Assembly (NCBI GenBank): GCA_020341755.1
Contig: CP070834.1
Location: forward strand, 2,061,144 to 2,113,352
Origin: Caldifarciminota bacterium
GTDB lineage: Bacteria > Hydrothermota > Tepidihabitantia > SM23-42
Direction: 5' to 3'
Length of the DNA: 52,209 nt
The notes below the pieces were generated by a model, which saw only the letters and a program-made list of their open reading frames with translations, had not been told where the DNA came from and did no database searches. The position numbers and the translations under genes were made by a program. The stretch's first letter is position 1. The number at the start of each line of letters is the position of its first letter. This document shows, in pieces, positions 1 to 7,265 of this stretch.

Positions 1-633
1 AAAACGTTTTTCCTCATCTATGCGAGGGAGGGTAGTGTTGATCCCTGGTGGGAGGATCCGTTCAGTAAGGTCATATACCCTTTGGAAATTGCGTCTTTCC
101 TTGATCATCAATTCCCCGCGCCAGAACAGGACTTCGAGCGCCATCTTTGCAGGTTTCCAGTCCCACCATGGTCCGCGTCTTCTGTCCCGGACATCGGCGA
201 AATCATGTGCTGAAAGTGCTCCTTCTTTTTTGATTCTCCTCCGTACTTTTTTGATAATCTGTTTATTACCCTTGAGCCATGTATCGATCCAGGAGCCCTC
301 TTGTGGCGGTCGTTTCATTTTTCGGATGTAATAGCGATAGTCCTTCATGGGGATATACGATGCCATATGAGCCCAGTATTCGAATATTTTCCTATCCTGT
401 GCAAGCAGTTCATCTAAAAATGAGTGCCGGTAATCAGGGCATCGGTTGAAAAGCACTATGTGATGGGAGCGTTCTATCACACTGATCGTATCTATCTGTA
501 CGTATCCGAGTGTATCGATGACCCTGAATGTCCCAGATTTTCCGGACAGCGGCTTTGCTTTTGTTAGAAGTTGTTTCGTTAAAAAAAATGTCCGTGCCCG
601 CGCGGGACTGATTACAGTGGTCTTTTTCTTCAC
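1..633 (-). CDS. AlkZ/YcaQ-like DNA glycosylase (winged-helix, HTH_42 family), C-terminus cut by window edge
   Basis: An uninterrupted minus-strand reading frame of 211 codons runs off the left edge. It carries the family signature: a Val-Gln-Ile-Asp segment about 50 residues in (GYVQIDTISVIERSHH), followed by EYWAHMASYIPM and DYRYY. In the AlkZ family the Gln-x-Asp motif holds the residues that excise alkylated or crosslinked bases; YcaQ-type members have Gln-x-Gln, so this one looks AlkZ-like. Those roles are family knowledge, not visible here. There is no in-frame ATG near the 5' end; I chose GTG at 633, with TTG at 639 as alternative, and neither has a good Shine-Dalgarno. The gene begins 26 bp after the HD-GYP stop and is probably its operon partner. 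The missing C-terminal part should hold the remaining winged-helix domains. Confidence 0.8.
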   Translation of the reverse strand, partial: MKKKTTVISPARARTFFLTKQLLTKAKPLSGKSGTFRVIDTLGYVQIDTISVIERSHHIVLFNRCPDYRHSFLDELLAQDRKIFEYWAHMASYIPMKDYRYYIRKMKRPPQEGSWIDTWLKGNKQIIKKVRRRIKKEGALSAHDFADVRDRRRGPWWDWKPAKMALEVLFWRGELMIKERRNFQRVYDLTERILPPGINTTLPRIDEEKRF

Positions 634-658
634 CTTCAAATAGTACGTTATGCTGCGA

Positions 659-1954
659 TTATCGGTTCAGGGCATCGACGAATGCAGAAACTACTTTTTC
701 GTCCAGCTGGCTGCCCTGGACTTCATGCAATTCTTGTACTGCCTGGGCTTTTGTCTTTGCCTTGCGGTAGGGTCGTTCTGAACGCATGGCATCATAGGTA
801 TCGGCCACCGCGAGTATCCTGGAGAGGAGCGGGATCTCCCTGTTTTTAATTCCGTTCGGATAACCGGTGCCGTCTATTCTCTCATGATGATGGTATATCA
901 CATCGAGAATATCCTTGAACTCGCTCATCGTGCTCAGTATCTGTTTGCCGAGTATCGGATGGGTCATGATATGTTCGATATCCTTAGACGACAGGTTTGA
1001 CTTTTTGTTCAGTATACCGTCAGGAATACCAATTTTCCCGATGTCATGGAGCAGGCAGGCATATTTCAGTCTGTCTATGTCGGGTGCAGGCAAATCCAGA
1101 TTGCGCGCGATCTTCACTGCATAGTCCATCACACGCAAGGAATGCCCTGCCGTGTAATGGTCTTTTGCATCGATGGTTTTCGCAATAAGTAAGACAAATT
1201 CAAGGAAGTTTTTGTTGGTTTTTTCGATAAGACTATCGAGCTGCCTTTCCGATACATCCCAGGCAGCAAAGACCCAAACATACATAGACAGAAACGTCCA
1301 CATGTAGCCGACAGTAAAAATGATTGCGGCGAGTATGAAGGGATGAACCAGCCACGGAATGACCGGCTTACCGAGTATCAAACCAAACATGTCGATCGCA
1401 ACAAGAGGAAACGCAATACCGATAGCGGTGATCATTGGTTTGTAATTTATGTGCTGTTCAGATTCGCTGTTCATTCGCTGTGCAATCCGTATGTAATATA
1501 TGTAGAAATATAGACATACGCAAAACATTATCACAATGAAAATGGGGTATAGAAATCCAGGTCCAGCATGCATAGCATCACCGTACATGTATATGTTGTC
1601 ACTGACGACCGTGCTTGTGAAAATAGTGAGCACGGTGAAGATTATCGCTGCAAGACCAAGACCCCGTACCAGGTACCTGTGTATTACTTTCCTGGTAATC
1701 GACAGAAGGAAAAAGGGAAAAAAGAAGAGAAAACTAAAGATGCCGGTATATTTGATTTTTGCCCACAATAGTATAAGCTGTGGTACCTGTATCACCTCTG
1801 ACTGATAGTGACCGAACAGGCTTACAAAGATACATAGAAATGGAAAACTGGTATACAGGAAGGTTTTGTTCTTCTGTTTGACATACAGATATAGGTGGGC
1901 AAGGAAAATGAGTAACGACACGACAGAAATAGCGAGAGCAATTTCTTTGGGCAT
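659..1954 (-). CDS. Membrane HD-GYP domain protein (putative cyclic-di-GMP phosphodiesterase)
   Basis: The 431-residue product has an N-terminal membrane half (residues 1-235, about seven hydrophobic segments, like the 7TM module of some histidine kinases) and a C-terminal HD-GYP domain. Visible metal and catalytic elements are HSLRV (271-275), HDIGKIG (303-309, HD pair at 303-304), the His at THP (332) and HHERIDGTGYP (356-366). Family knowledge: HD-GYP enzymes hydrolyse cyclic di-GMP to pGpG or GMP. All core residues look intact, so activity is likely; the signal sensed by the membrane half is unknown. Transcription should start almost at the ATG, because a TTGACA/TACCAT promoter lies just upstream. 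The AlkZ-like gene follows 26 bp downstream. Confidence 0.93.
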   Translation of the reverse strand: MPKEIALAISVVSLLIFLAHLYLYVKQKNKTFLYTSFPFLCIFVSLFGHYQSEVIQVPQLILLWAKIKYTGIFSFLFFFPFFLLSITRKVIHRYLVRGLGLAAIIFTVLTIFTSTVVSDNIYMYGDAMHAGPGFLYPIFIVIMFCVCLYFYIYYIRIAQRMNSESEQHINYKPMITAIGIAFPLVAIDMFGLILGKPVIPWLVHPFILAAIIFTVGYMWTFLSMYVWVFAAWDVSERQLDSLIEKTNKNFLEFVLLIAKTIDAKDHYTAGHSLRVMDYAVKIARNLDLPAPDIDRLKYACLLHDIGKIGIPDGILNKKSNLSSKDIEHIMTHPILGKQILSTMSEFKDILDVIYHHHERIDGTGYPNGIKNREIPLLSRILAVADTYDAMRSERPYRKAKTKAQAVQELHEVQGSQLDEKVVSAFVDALNR

Positions 1955-1963
1955 CTGAAATAC

Positions 1964-1991
1964 ATGGTATGTATTTTTTCTTTTCTGTCAA
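1964..1991 (-). promoter_or_regulatory. Sigma-70-type promoter of the HD-GYP gene, leaderless
   Basis: On the minus strand TTGACA (1991-1986) and TACCAT (1969-1964) are separated by 16 bp. The -10 ends 9 bp before the ATG at 1954, so transcription would begin about 2-3 nt before the start codon. No Shine-Dalgarno is present. Confidence 0.65.
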
Positions 1992-2054
1992 TATACCAGT
2001 TACTCGATTTTTTCTCACAGGCTGCACATATATCCGCACTCTATTTTTATAATG

Positions 2055-2669
2055 CTAACTGCTTGTCTTGAGTTTGAATATGAAGGGTCGTGCTATCCAG
2101 ACGCGAACGAATTTGTCACGCTGTTTCGCCGGTGTGAACGTACTATGACCGGCTGCCTTGACCGCTTCCTGGTCGAGCATCTGATTGCCGCTCGTTTTCA
2201 ATATCATCACATCCATGACACTGCCGTCGATATCGACCAGCATCTTGACGACCGTAGTTCCTTCAATACCGGCCTGTTTCGCCATCGGAGGATACACAGG
2301 CTTTGGCATGCTTACCGGAGTTGGTTTGACCTCGACCTTGTAGTATGGTACAATCTCTATCTCCGGACCAGTAGGTACGGTCTTGATGATGGGTTCGTGG
2401 AAATCGGTCTCGGCAATGGTCTCGACGGTCTGCTCAGTGATGTCATTGGCTGCTTCGATCGCCACCCTGGGTCGATCCATAGGCGGCGGTTCTTCATATT
2501 TTTCGATTTCAGCCGAAATGTGCTCGATCATCGTTACAATTTCCTGTTTTAACTTGAATGGTTCAGGCTCCTGGTAAGGAATCAGGATAAAACCAAGACT
2601 GAACGCGACCAGGCTGACAACAAAGCCTGTTCTGAGATACACGCCATAGGATTTCTTGTGGTCTTTCAT
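2055..2669 (-). CDS. TonB-family energy-transducer protein
   Basis: A 204-residue protein with a short cytoplasmic N-terminus, one membrane anchor (about residues 13-30), a proline- and glutamate-rich periplasmic linker and a C-terminal TonB domain (about 110-204) containing YPPMAKQAGIEGTTVVKMLV and DQEAVKAA. Family knowledge: TonB couples the inner-membrane proton-motive force to outer-membrane receptors; stand-alone members may serve other envelope roles. A strong Shine-Dalgarno (AGGAGG, 6 nt before the ATG) fixes the start. No exbB, exbD or TonB-dependent receptor is in the window, so the partner is unknown. TonB-family identity is secure, the precise role is not. Confidence 0.92.
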   Translation of the reverse strand: MKDHKKSYGVYLRTGFVVSLVAFSLGFILIPYQEPEPFKLKQEIVTMIEHISAEIEKYEEPPPMDRPRVAIEAANDITEQTVETIAETDFHEPIIKTVPTGPEIEIVPYYKVEVKPTPVSMPKPVYPPMAKQAGIEGTTVVKMLVDIDGSVMDVMILKTSGNQMLDQEAVKAAGHSTFTPAKQRDKFVRVWIARPFIFKLKTSS

Positions 2670-2738
2670 GATAACCTCCTGCTACTTATATATACAGCAA
2701 GCAGGTGGAAATATTCCCTCTACCATCCTGCAGATGGA

Positions 2739-2770
2739 GTAGGCAGTAGGTGTTAGACAGTAAACAGTAA
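2739..2770. repeat. Short tandem-like repeat tract upstream of the TonB gene
   Basis: GTAGGCA/GTAGGT (2739-2751) is followed by two adjacent ACAGTAA units (2757-2763, 2764-2770). No further copies were seen in the window. It lies in the 130-bp gap between the propeller protein stop (2800) and the TonB start. Confidence 0.4.
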
Positions 2771-2799
2771 AAAGGTCAAGAACGGCACCGTTACTCAGG

Positions 2800-4350
2800 C
2801 TATTTCAGCAGAAGGATTTTCTCCGTTACGGTTTGCTGTCCGATAGTACATGTCAGGATATACACGCCACCCGGCAGGGGAGAGCCGGTTTCATCATCGC
2901 CATGCCACGTAAAAAGACTAGGGCTAAGGGCATGGGGCATAGGGCAATCAATGGTCTTCACCATACGTCCGGCAAGATCGAAAATAGTCATTTCCAGAAT
3001 CTGGTTGTGCAGAGCGACATTGTGAAATTGAAGGGAGATGGTCGTGGATGTCCTGAATGGATTGGGAAAAGCAGAAATATGAAGCGTGGCCAGGGGAGAG
3101 GTTGCATCGTTTTCTGCAGTGCTGGTCGGGCTCTGGAGAGCAAGCACCGTGGTGCCGGTCCCGCACAGGACGAGAATACCCTCCTGTCCCAGGGCTGGTC
3201 CGCAGACATTGTTCCCGGGTACGGGTATAGTCCATCGCAGGGTGAGATCCGGGTCGAATGAATAGGCATTGCCGCTGCCACCGGTCTGACCGTCGGTCAG
3301 ATATACGATCCCCTGTGCATCAATAGCGCAGCGCGGTTTGAAAAGGGTGCCGGCAGGTATGACCTGAGATGAATCAATTATTATGCCGGTTTCATGGTCA
3401 ATGCGGATGATCCGGTTTGTCGTTGTATAACTGTATACACTGCTATCCGGACCCACTCCGAACGAAGCGAAGGGAACGTAGCCAAGCGGCACACTCCATT
3501 TCCAGACAAGTGCAGTATCGATGTCCATTAATGCGACCAGCGAGTCGGTTATCGGGTTATTCTGCGTTCTGGTAGCATATACTGTTCCGTCAGGACCGAC
3601 GAACGGAGCAACTTGCTGCACGATCCCTCCGCCGATCGGAGGACTGGTATAGAGTTCAGCGCCGGTATCCAGGTCAAATGCCGCGATCACGGGTCCACCA
3701 GCCTTCCAGCCGTACCCCATATTGCCGGATACCGCGATTTCACTGCCGTTCGATGTGGGACTGTAGCGGGTGGTCTTCCACATAGTTGAACCATCACTTG
3801 CATTTATACGCATAACATTCGAGAAATTGCCGACTATCAGGTCACCATTTGCGGCGAATGATACACCTTCTGTTGATCCTTCATCGATCAGGCTGTCGGA
3901 TTGCCAGATTATAGAACCGTCCAGTACGTCAAGGGCATACAGGTAGGATGCATTGGTATTACCGGAACGCGTTACGTAGACTTTGCCGTCCCGGATTGCA
4001 GAAACCCGGTTCCGCCAGTCAGTAGACGGGAAATCGACGGGCAGGTCAGCAGTCCAGAGTGTATCACCGCTATACAGGTTATGGCATACAATATAGGTAC
4101 CGTGCAGGACATCATTCAAATTAAAAATACGAGCCATGACTGCAAAACTATCCTCAATAACAACCTGCTGAGCAATGACGGCAGATAGACCGCCCGACCA
4201 GAGAGTATCTACATATACAGGGCCTGTTTCGCCAGAAAGTCCATTTCTTGCGGGATTTCCTCCGGTACCAACACGCCAGTGATCAGCCAGTACAACCGAT
4301 GAAAGAATTATGATCAGTGAAATTACACGAACAATGCTGAGTTTTTTCAT
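2800..4350 (-). CDS. Secreted PQQ-type beta-propeller protein with C-terminal sorting tail
   Basis: A 516-residue protein with a signal peptide (residues 1-22, MKKL then a hydrophobic stretch ending VVLA). The body repeats propeller blades recognisable by W-containing strands such as GSIIWQSDSL, GSTMWKTTRY and LVWKW, with D-x-D-T-G turns. The last ~85 residues form a FlgD-like/type IX secretion-type tail: FPNPFRTSTTI, then IFDLAGRMVKTI, then GGVYILTCTIGQQTVTEKILLLK. Such tails direct export and surface attachment in FCB-group bacteria. The start was placed at 4350 because AGAGGAGG lies 4 nt before this ATG; an upstream in-frame ATG at 4386 has no such site. No enzyme motif is visible, and the substrate or ligand is unknown. 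It is likely a surface or extracellular protein. Confidence 0.87.
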   Translation of the reverse strand: MKKLSIVRVISLIIILSSVVLADHWRVGTGGNPARNGLSGETGPVYVDTLWSGGLSAVIAQQVVIEDSFAVMARIFNLNDVLHGTYIVCHNLYSGDTLWTADLPVDFPSTDWRNRVSAIRDGKVYVTRSGNTNASYLYALDVLDGSIIWQSDSLIDEGSTEGVSFAANGDLIVGNFSNVMRINASDGSTMWKTTRYSPTSNGSEIAVSGNMGYGWKAGGPVIAAFDLDTGAELYTSPPIGGGIVQQVAPFVGPDGTVYATRTQNNPITDSLVALMDIDTALVWKWSVPLGYVPFASFGVGPDSSVYSYTTTNRIIRIDHETGIIIDSSQVIPAGTLFKPRCAIDAQGIVYLTDGQTGGSGNAYSFDPDLTLRWTIPVPGNNVCGPALGQEGILVLCGTGTTVLALQSPTSTAENDATSPLATLHISAFPNPFRTSTTISLQFHNVALHNQILEMTIFDLAGRMVKTIDCPMPHALSPSLFTWHGDDETGSPLPGGVYILTCTIGQQTVTEKILLLK

Positions 4351-4368
4351 AGAACCTCCTCTGTTTAG

Positions 4369-4396
4369 AGTGTAATCGGTTTTCATTCAATGTAAA
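4369..4396 (-). promoter_or_regulatory. Promoter of the propeller protein gene
   Basis: TTTACA (4396-4391) and TACACT (4374-4369) on the minus strand have a 16-bp spacer. The predicted start at about 4362 leaves a short leader containing the AGAGGAGG Shine-Dalgarno. Confidence 0.6.
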
Positions 4397-4400
4397 CATC

Positions 4401-4451
4401 CATCATCGTCCATCATCGTATGAAAATTGGCCATTTATATATGCCATTTAT
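4401..4451. repeat. Two pairs of short direct repeats upstream of the propeller promoter
   Basis: CATCATCGT occurs at 4401-4409 and 4411-4419 (10-bp period), starting 5 bp upstream of the -35. GCCATTTAT occurs at 4430-4438 and 4443-4451 (13-bp period). The position immediately upstream of a promoter and near-helical spacing suggest an operator or activator site, but no regulator can be named. Confidence 0.35.
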
Positions 4452-5030
4452 CAGGGGAGAACCTCTTTATGGTCATCTATGTATATACGATTTCATAATG
4501 TCTATTGAACTACTCGATTGAGACTGTAAGGTTTTAAAAAATGCCATGAAAGGAATCATGAGGGAGAGGTGACTGCTAAACTTGTAATCATTACAATTTA
4601 CTTGCTAGTTTACATATTATTTATTATCGGACATAGGAAATAATAGACAAAATCTCCTCAAGCTCGCTAAAATACGACGTTTCCGGCTGTTTTGGTTCTC
4701 TGTCATGGATTTTATCTTGAGCCTGGTATGGTTGAACATACGATCATCTGCCCTGTTTGACTGCTGATCTATTTTATATTGATTGCGTTTGTATAATGAA
4801 TACTCATGAGCTCTTCGGCAAATCGTACCATCTCTTCCTGATGAAAATATGTTTGTATCATTTAGTTGTTTGCTGAGTTATATAATATACCTTACCGTAT
4901 CATGAAGTCTATATGTGATTTATATATTGTTCGTATACGAATGTTTTTCTTCATTCAAGGAGATCTATACAGGATAATGTTTTGCGGTTGGTCATTTTCA
5001 ATATTGTCAGGAGTATTCGAATATTCCATA
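4452..5030. other. AT-rich intergenic stretch without a recognisable gene
   Basis: I found no convincing coding frame, tRNA or repeat here on either strand. The only structure noted is a near-palindrome centred on TTCGAA at 5010-5027 (GGAGTATTCGAATATTCC). It lies just beyond the small-RNA terminator. Confidence 0.6.
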
Positions 5031-5165
5031 TAAAAAGCACAAACCTCCATGCGGAGGTTTGTGCGGTTCAAGAACAGTCTGCATGTTGCAGACAGTTATT
5101 TAGTCTGGACAAGCCAGGCCTGGCTCATAATGCGTATATTGAATATAACGCTTAGCTCCAGACTA
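5031..5165 (-). ncRNA. Candidate structured small RNA (~135 nt), own promoter and terminator, no family recognised
   Basis: A perfect promoter points into a stretch with no sizeable ORF that folds from end to end. A 9-bp closing stem pairs 5165-5157 (TAGTCTGGA) with 5109-5101 (TCCAGACTA). Inside it sit two hairpins: 5151-5132 (GCGT...ACGC) and the 14-nt palindrome AGCCAGGCCTGGCT (5125-5112). A third hairpin, GTCTGC-AACAT-GCAGAC, lies at 5093-5077. An 11-bp terminator stem (5063-5038) is followed by CTTTTTA. The predicted start, about 7 nt after the -10, falls exactly on the first base of the closing stem. I do not recognise 6S, SRP, tmRNA or a known riboswitch. The nearest minus-strand gene downstream starts 680 bp away, so this is more likely a stand-alone RNA than a leader. 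Expression is not shown by sequence. Confidence 0.65.
5038..5063 (-). terminator. Rho-independent terminator of the small RNA
   Basis: A perfect 11-bp inverted repeat (CACAAACCTCC / GGAGGTTTGTG) with a 4-nt loop is followed on the minus strand by CTTTTTATA. The U-rich side exists only on the minus strand, which fixes the direction. Confidence 0.85.
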
Positions 5166-5170
5166 TGTAT

Positions 5171-5198
5171 ATTATACTCATTGCATTCGTCAGGTCAA
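5171..5198 (-). promoter_or_regulatory. Promoter of the small RNA
   Basis: TTGACC (5198-5193) and consensus TATAAT (5176-5171) on the minus strand, 16-bp spacer. The predicted start is at about 5164-5165. Confidence 0.75.
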
Positions 5199-5225
5199 GT
5201 ACCAATCAACCTTTTATAATATTAT

Positions 5226-5295
5226 TTTTTACTTTAATATTTATATATATATCATTATTTATAAGGATGTTATCGATATTGTATTAAAGTAAAAA
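5226..5295. repeat. AT-only inverted repeat downstream of the zinc-ribbon gene
   Basis: TTTTTACTTTAATA (5226-5239) and its exact complement TATTAAAGTAAAAA (5282-5295) are separated by 42 nt. It starts 8 bp after the stop of the minus-strand gene ending at 5303. It could be a weak terminator or a protein site; the stem is almost all A/T and the loop is long. Confidence 0.45.
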
Positions 5296-5302
5296 GGTAA
5301 TG

Positions 5303-5653
5303 CTATTTGTTGGTGGTTTCAGGGCTTTCATCCTGAATCAGGTCTTTGAACAGTTGTTTTGCCTTTTCCGCCTCTTGTTTAATCACGAGTACTCGTGCTG
5401 GATAGATATGCGAGAATACATATACAGAGTGTTCACCTTTTATAAAATATGGGATTCCAACATCATCAAGAATGGATTTCACCACGGTCAATACGCCGGC
5501 ATCATAGGTGCTCATTATCTCAACAAACTCAGCATCTTTGTTTATTATTTCTTTTTCCGGTTCTTCTTGCAGTCTATTCACGAGATCAACATCACACTCC
5601 GGACAGCGGTAAATGCCGTGCACGTATTCTGATTTACACTGAGGACACCACAT
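5303..5653 (-). CDS. Zinc-ribbon protein with DUF2007 (putative signal-transducing) domain
   Basis: A 116-residue cytoplasmic protein. The N-terminus holds a rubredoxin-like zinc ribbon with CPQC (3-6) and CPEC (17-20). Residues ~40-105 form the DUF2007 fold (FVEIMSTYDAGVLTVVKSILDDVGIPYFI, then RVLVIKQEAEKA), a small ferredoxin-like domain annotated as putative signal transducer, with no proven function. It is the last gene of the hisS cluster, 39 bp after hisS and separated from it by a hairpin. No good Shine-Dalgarno precedes the ATG. Confidence 0.85.
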   Translation of the reverse strand: MWCPQCKSEYVHGIYRCPECDVDLVNRLQEEPEKEIINKDAEFVEIMSTYDAGVLTVVKSILDDVGIPYFIKGEHSVYVFSHIYPARVLVIKQEAEKAKQLFKDLIQDESPETTNK

Positions 5654-5675
5654 TTGAATTTAGCATGTAGAATGT

Positions 5676-5692
5676 TGCAGTCTTCGACTGCA
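5676..5692. other. Intercistronic hairpin between hisS and the zinc-ribbon gene
   Basis: TGCAGTC-TTC-GACTGCA forms a perfect 7-bp stem with a 3-nt loop immediately after the hisS stop codon. No U-tract follows on the minus strand, so mRNA stabilisation or partial termination is more likely than full termination. Confidence 0.5.
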
Positions 5693-6934
5693 TTACTTCA
5701 CTCCCTTGAGGAATGCTGGGAAATTGTCTCTGGCTATGAGTTCCTGGACACCGGTGGTCATATTTTTCACCGTATAGATACCCTGTTCTGCTTCATTTTC
5801 ACCGTATACTATGACATATTCTGCTTTTTGTCTGTTCGCATCCTTGAACTGTTTCTTTATATTTTCACAGGGATTACCTATTATGCAGACAAAATTGTGC
5901 TCCAGTATCGTATTTCTCAGCTCCAGACCCTGATTCAGGTACGTCTCCCCCATCACTGCGATGAAAAACCGTTTTGGATCCTGTATGGGAGGGAGTTCAT
6001 CTGGCATGGCAATGAGCAAACGGTCGACACCCATTGCCCATCCGAGCGCAGGTGTATCCTGCCCGCCGAGTTCCTTCATGAGTATATCGTATCTGCCTCC
6101 AGCGAGGATAGTATCCTGGCTGCCAAGGGATCCATGTTTGAACTCAAAGACCGTCCGAGTGTAATAATCAAGGCCCCGTACCAGTTTTTTATTCTCGTGG
6201 AATTCAACATCGAAGACCTTGAGGAAACTTTTTACCTGGTGGTAGTGAGCATTACAATCCTCACAAAGACTGTCGGTTATCTTGGGTGCACTATCATATA
6301 TTTCCTGGCAGCGCGCATTCTTGCAGTCGAAAATGCGCAGGAAATTCTTGTCCAGGCGCCGTTTACAATCCGCACATATGGCATTTTCAAACTCCTCAAG
6401 GTATGCGCGCAGTGTCTTTTTGAAGTCAGCGCGGCATTCTGGACAACCTATCGAGTTCAATTCCACACGGATCTGCCGTGCTTGAAGGAAATCCATGAAT
6501 TTTTTTCCCTGAAAGATCATTTCCGCATCATAAAACGGTGCGCCTTCACCAATGAGCTCGGTTCCAACCTGAATGAATTCGCGGAATCTGCCTTTTTGCG
6601 GTTTTTCCTTCCTGAACATGGCACCGATGTACAATAACCGCGCCGGCAAAGGAACTCTGTTTTCGATGAGCGCTCGCAAGGTCGATGCCGTTCCTTCAGG
6701 ACGCAGCATCAGCGTGCGTTTGTCGATCTCGAACGTATAATTCTCTTTCTCAACGATATCGGTATGCGCGCCTATCGATCTGATGAAAAGGTCGGCATGT
6801 TCGAATGTCGGTGTTCGAATCTCTTCATAGCCATACCGCGCAAAAAAATCACGCGCGCTGCTGCACAGAGATTCTATGCGTTTCAGTTCCTTTCCAAAAA
6901 GATCTCTCGTCCCTTTAGGTTTCTGGTACTTCAT
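5693..6934 (-). CDS. hisS: Histidyl-tRNA synthetase
   Basis: This class II aminoacyl-tRNA synthetase charges tRNA-His with histidine. The 413-residue length is usual. Visible signatures are the N-terminal KPKGTRDLFG, motif 2 as GAMFRKEKPQKGRFREF, the histidine-specific LVRGLDYYTRTVFEF segment and motif 3 as GWAMGVDRLL, followed by the C-terminal anticodon-binding domain (~325-413). The insertion domain (~165-235) carries a cluster of cysteines (CPECR, CADCKR, CEDC) that could bind zinc. The ATG at 6934 overlaps the end of the VanZ-like gene by 20 bp, so the two are co-transcribed. Confidence 0.97.
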   Translation of the reverse strand: MKYQKPKGTRDLFGKELKRIESLCSSARDFFARYGYEEIRTPTFEHADLFIRSIGAHTDIVEKENYTFEIDKRTLMLRPEGTASTLRALIENRVPLPARLLYIGAMFRKEKPQKGRFREFIQVGTELIGEGAPFYDAEMIFQGKKFMDFLQARQIRVELNSIGCPECRADFKKTLRAYLEEFENAICADCKRRLDKNFLRIFDCKNARCQEIYDSAPKITDSLCEDCNAHYHQVKSFLKVFDVEFHENKKLVRGLDYYTRTVFEFKHGSLGSQDTILAGGRYDILMKELGGQDTPALGWAMGVDRLLIAMPDELPPIQDPKRFFIAVMGETYLNQGLELRNTILEHNFVCIIGNPCENIKKQFKDANRQKAEYVIVYGENEAEQGIYTVKNMTTGVQELIARDNFPAFLKGVK

Positions 6935-7265
6935 GTTTTATTTTCCTGTAGCCTGTAAATATAAAGTAGGCAAAACACAATCCAACCAAACCAGCGATGA
7001 TATCCAGAAGTTCAAATGTCCGTCCGGGTATGAGAATTTGCTGAAATTCGGCGATCAGTATGACCGATACACCGAGGGTGAAGAAGTACAATGTCTTCAT
7101 GATACGGAATTCCAGCCCCCCGAGTATGAGAAAGAGCACGAAATGATATACCTTATCAATCCAGTATTTGTCAAGATGGGATGTTTGCAAAGCCGGATAC
7201 CCGGTGAGGACGAATATGACGATAATCCAGCATATAAGCAGGGCTATCTTGATCGAAGTCTTCAA
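6915..7265 (-). CDS. VanZ-family small membrane protein
   Basis: A 116-residue integral membrane protein with four hydrophobic segments and the VanZ-family pattern DKVYHFVLFLILGGLEF ... EFQQILIPGRTFELLDIIAGLVG. VanZ proteins are linked to teicoplanin resistance in enterococci but are widespread with unknown general function. I placed the start at TTG 7265, which overlaps the EIIA stop (ATTGA) and has GGGAGG 4 nt upstream. GTG at 7277 is in frame but lacks a ribosome site. The gene is translationally coupled to both neighbours. Confidence 0.82.
   Translation of the reverse strand: MKTSIKIALLICWIIVIFVLTGYPALQTSHLDKYWIDKVYHFVLFLILGGLEFRIMKTLYFFTLGVSVILIAEFQQILIPGRTFELLDIIAGLVGLCFAYFIFTGYRKIKHEVPET

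Noticed and set aside
20..331. Open frame on the plus strand at the left edge
   Set aside because: It is antisense to the AlkZ-like protein, which has clear family motifs across the same region.
2052..2552. Open frame opposite the TonB-family gene
   Set aside because: No domain is recognisable, it is complementary to a clear TonB-family protein, and it lacks a ribosome site.
5096..5128. Ten-codon ORF (MSQAWLVQTK) inside the small RNA
   Set aside because: No ribosome site precedes it and its codons form part of the hairpin palindrome and closing stem; structure explains the sequence better. No amino-acid leader pattern (runs of one residue) is seen.
4387..5302. tRNA-like GGTTCAAG near 5064-5072
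   Set aside because: No acceptor stem, anticodon arm or D-arm could be drawn around it; it lies in the linker of the small-RNA candidate.
5654..6637. Long open frame on the plus strand opposite hisS
   Set aside because: The minus-strand hisS product is unmistakable over the same bases; the plus-strand frame has no recognisable motif and is an antisense shadow.
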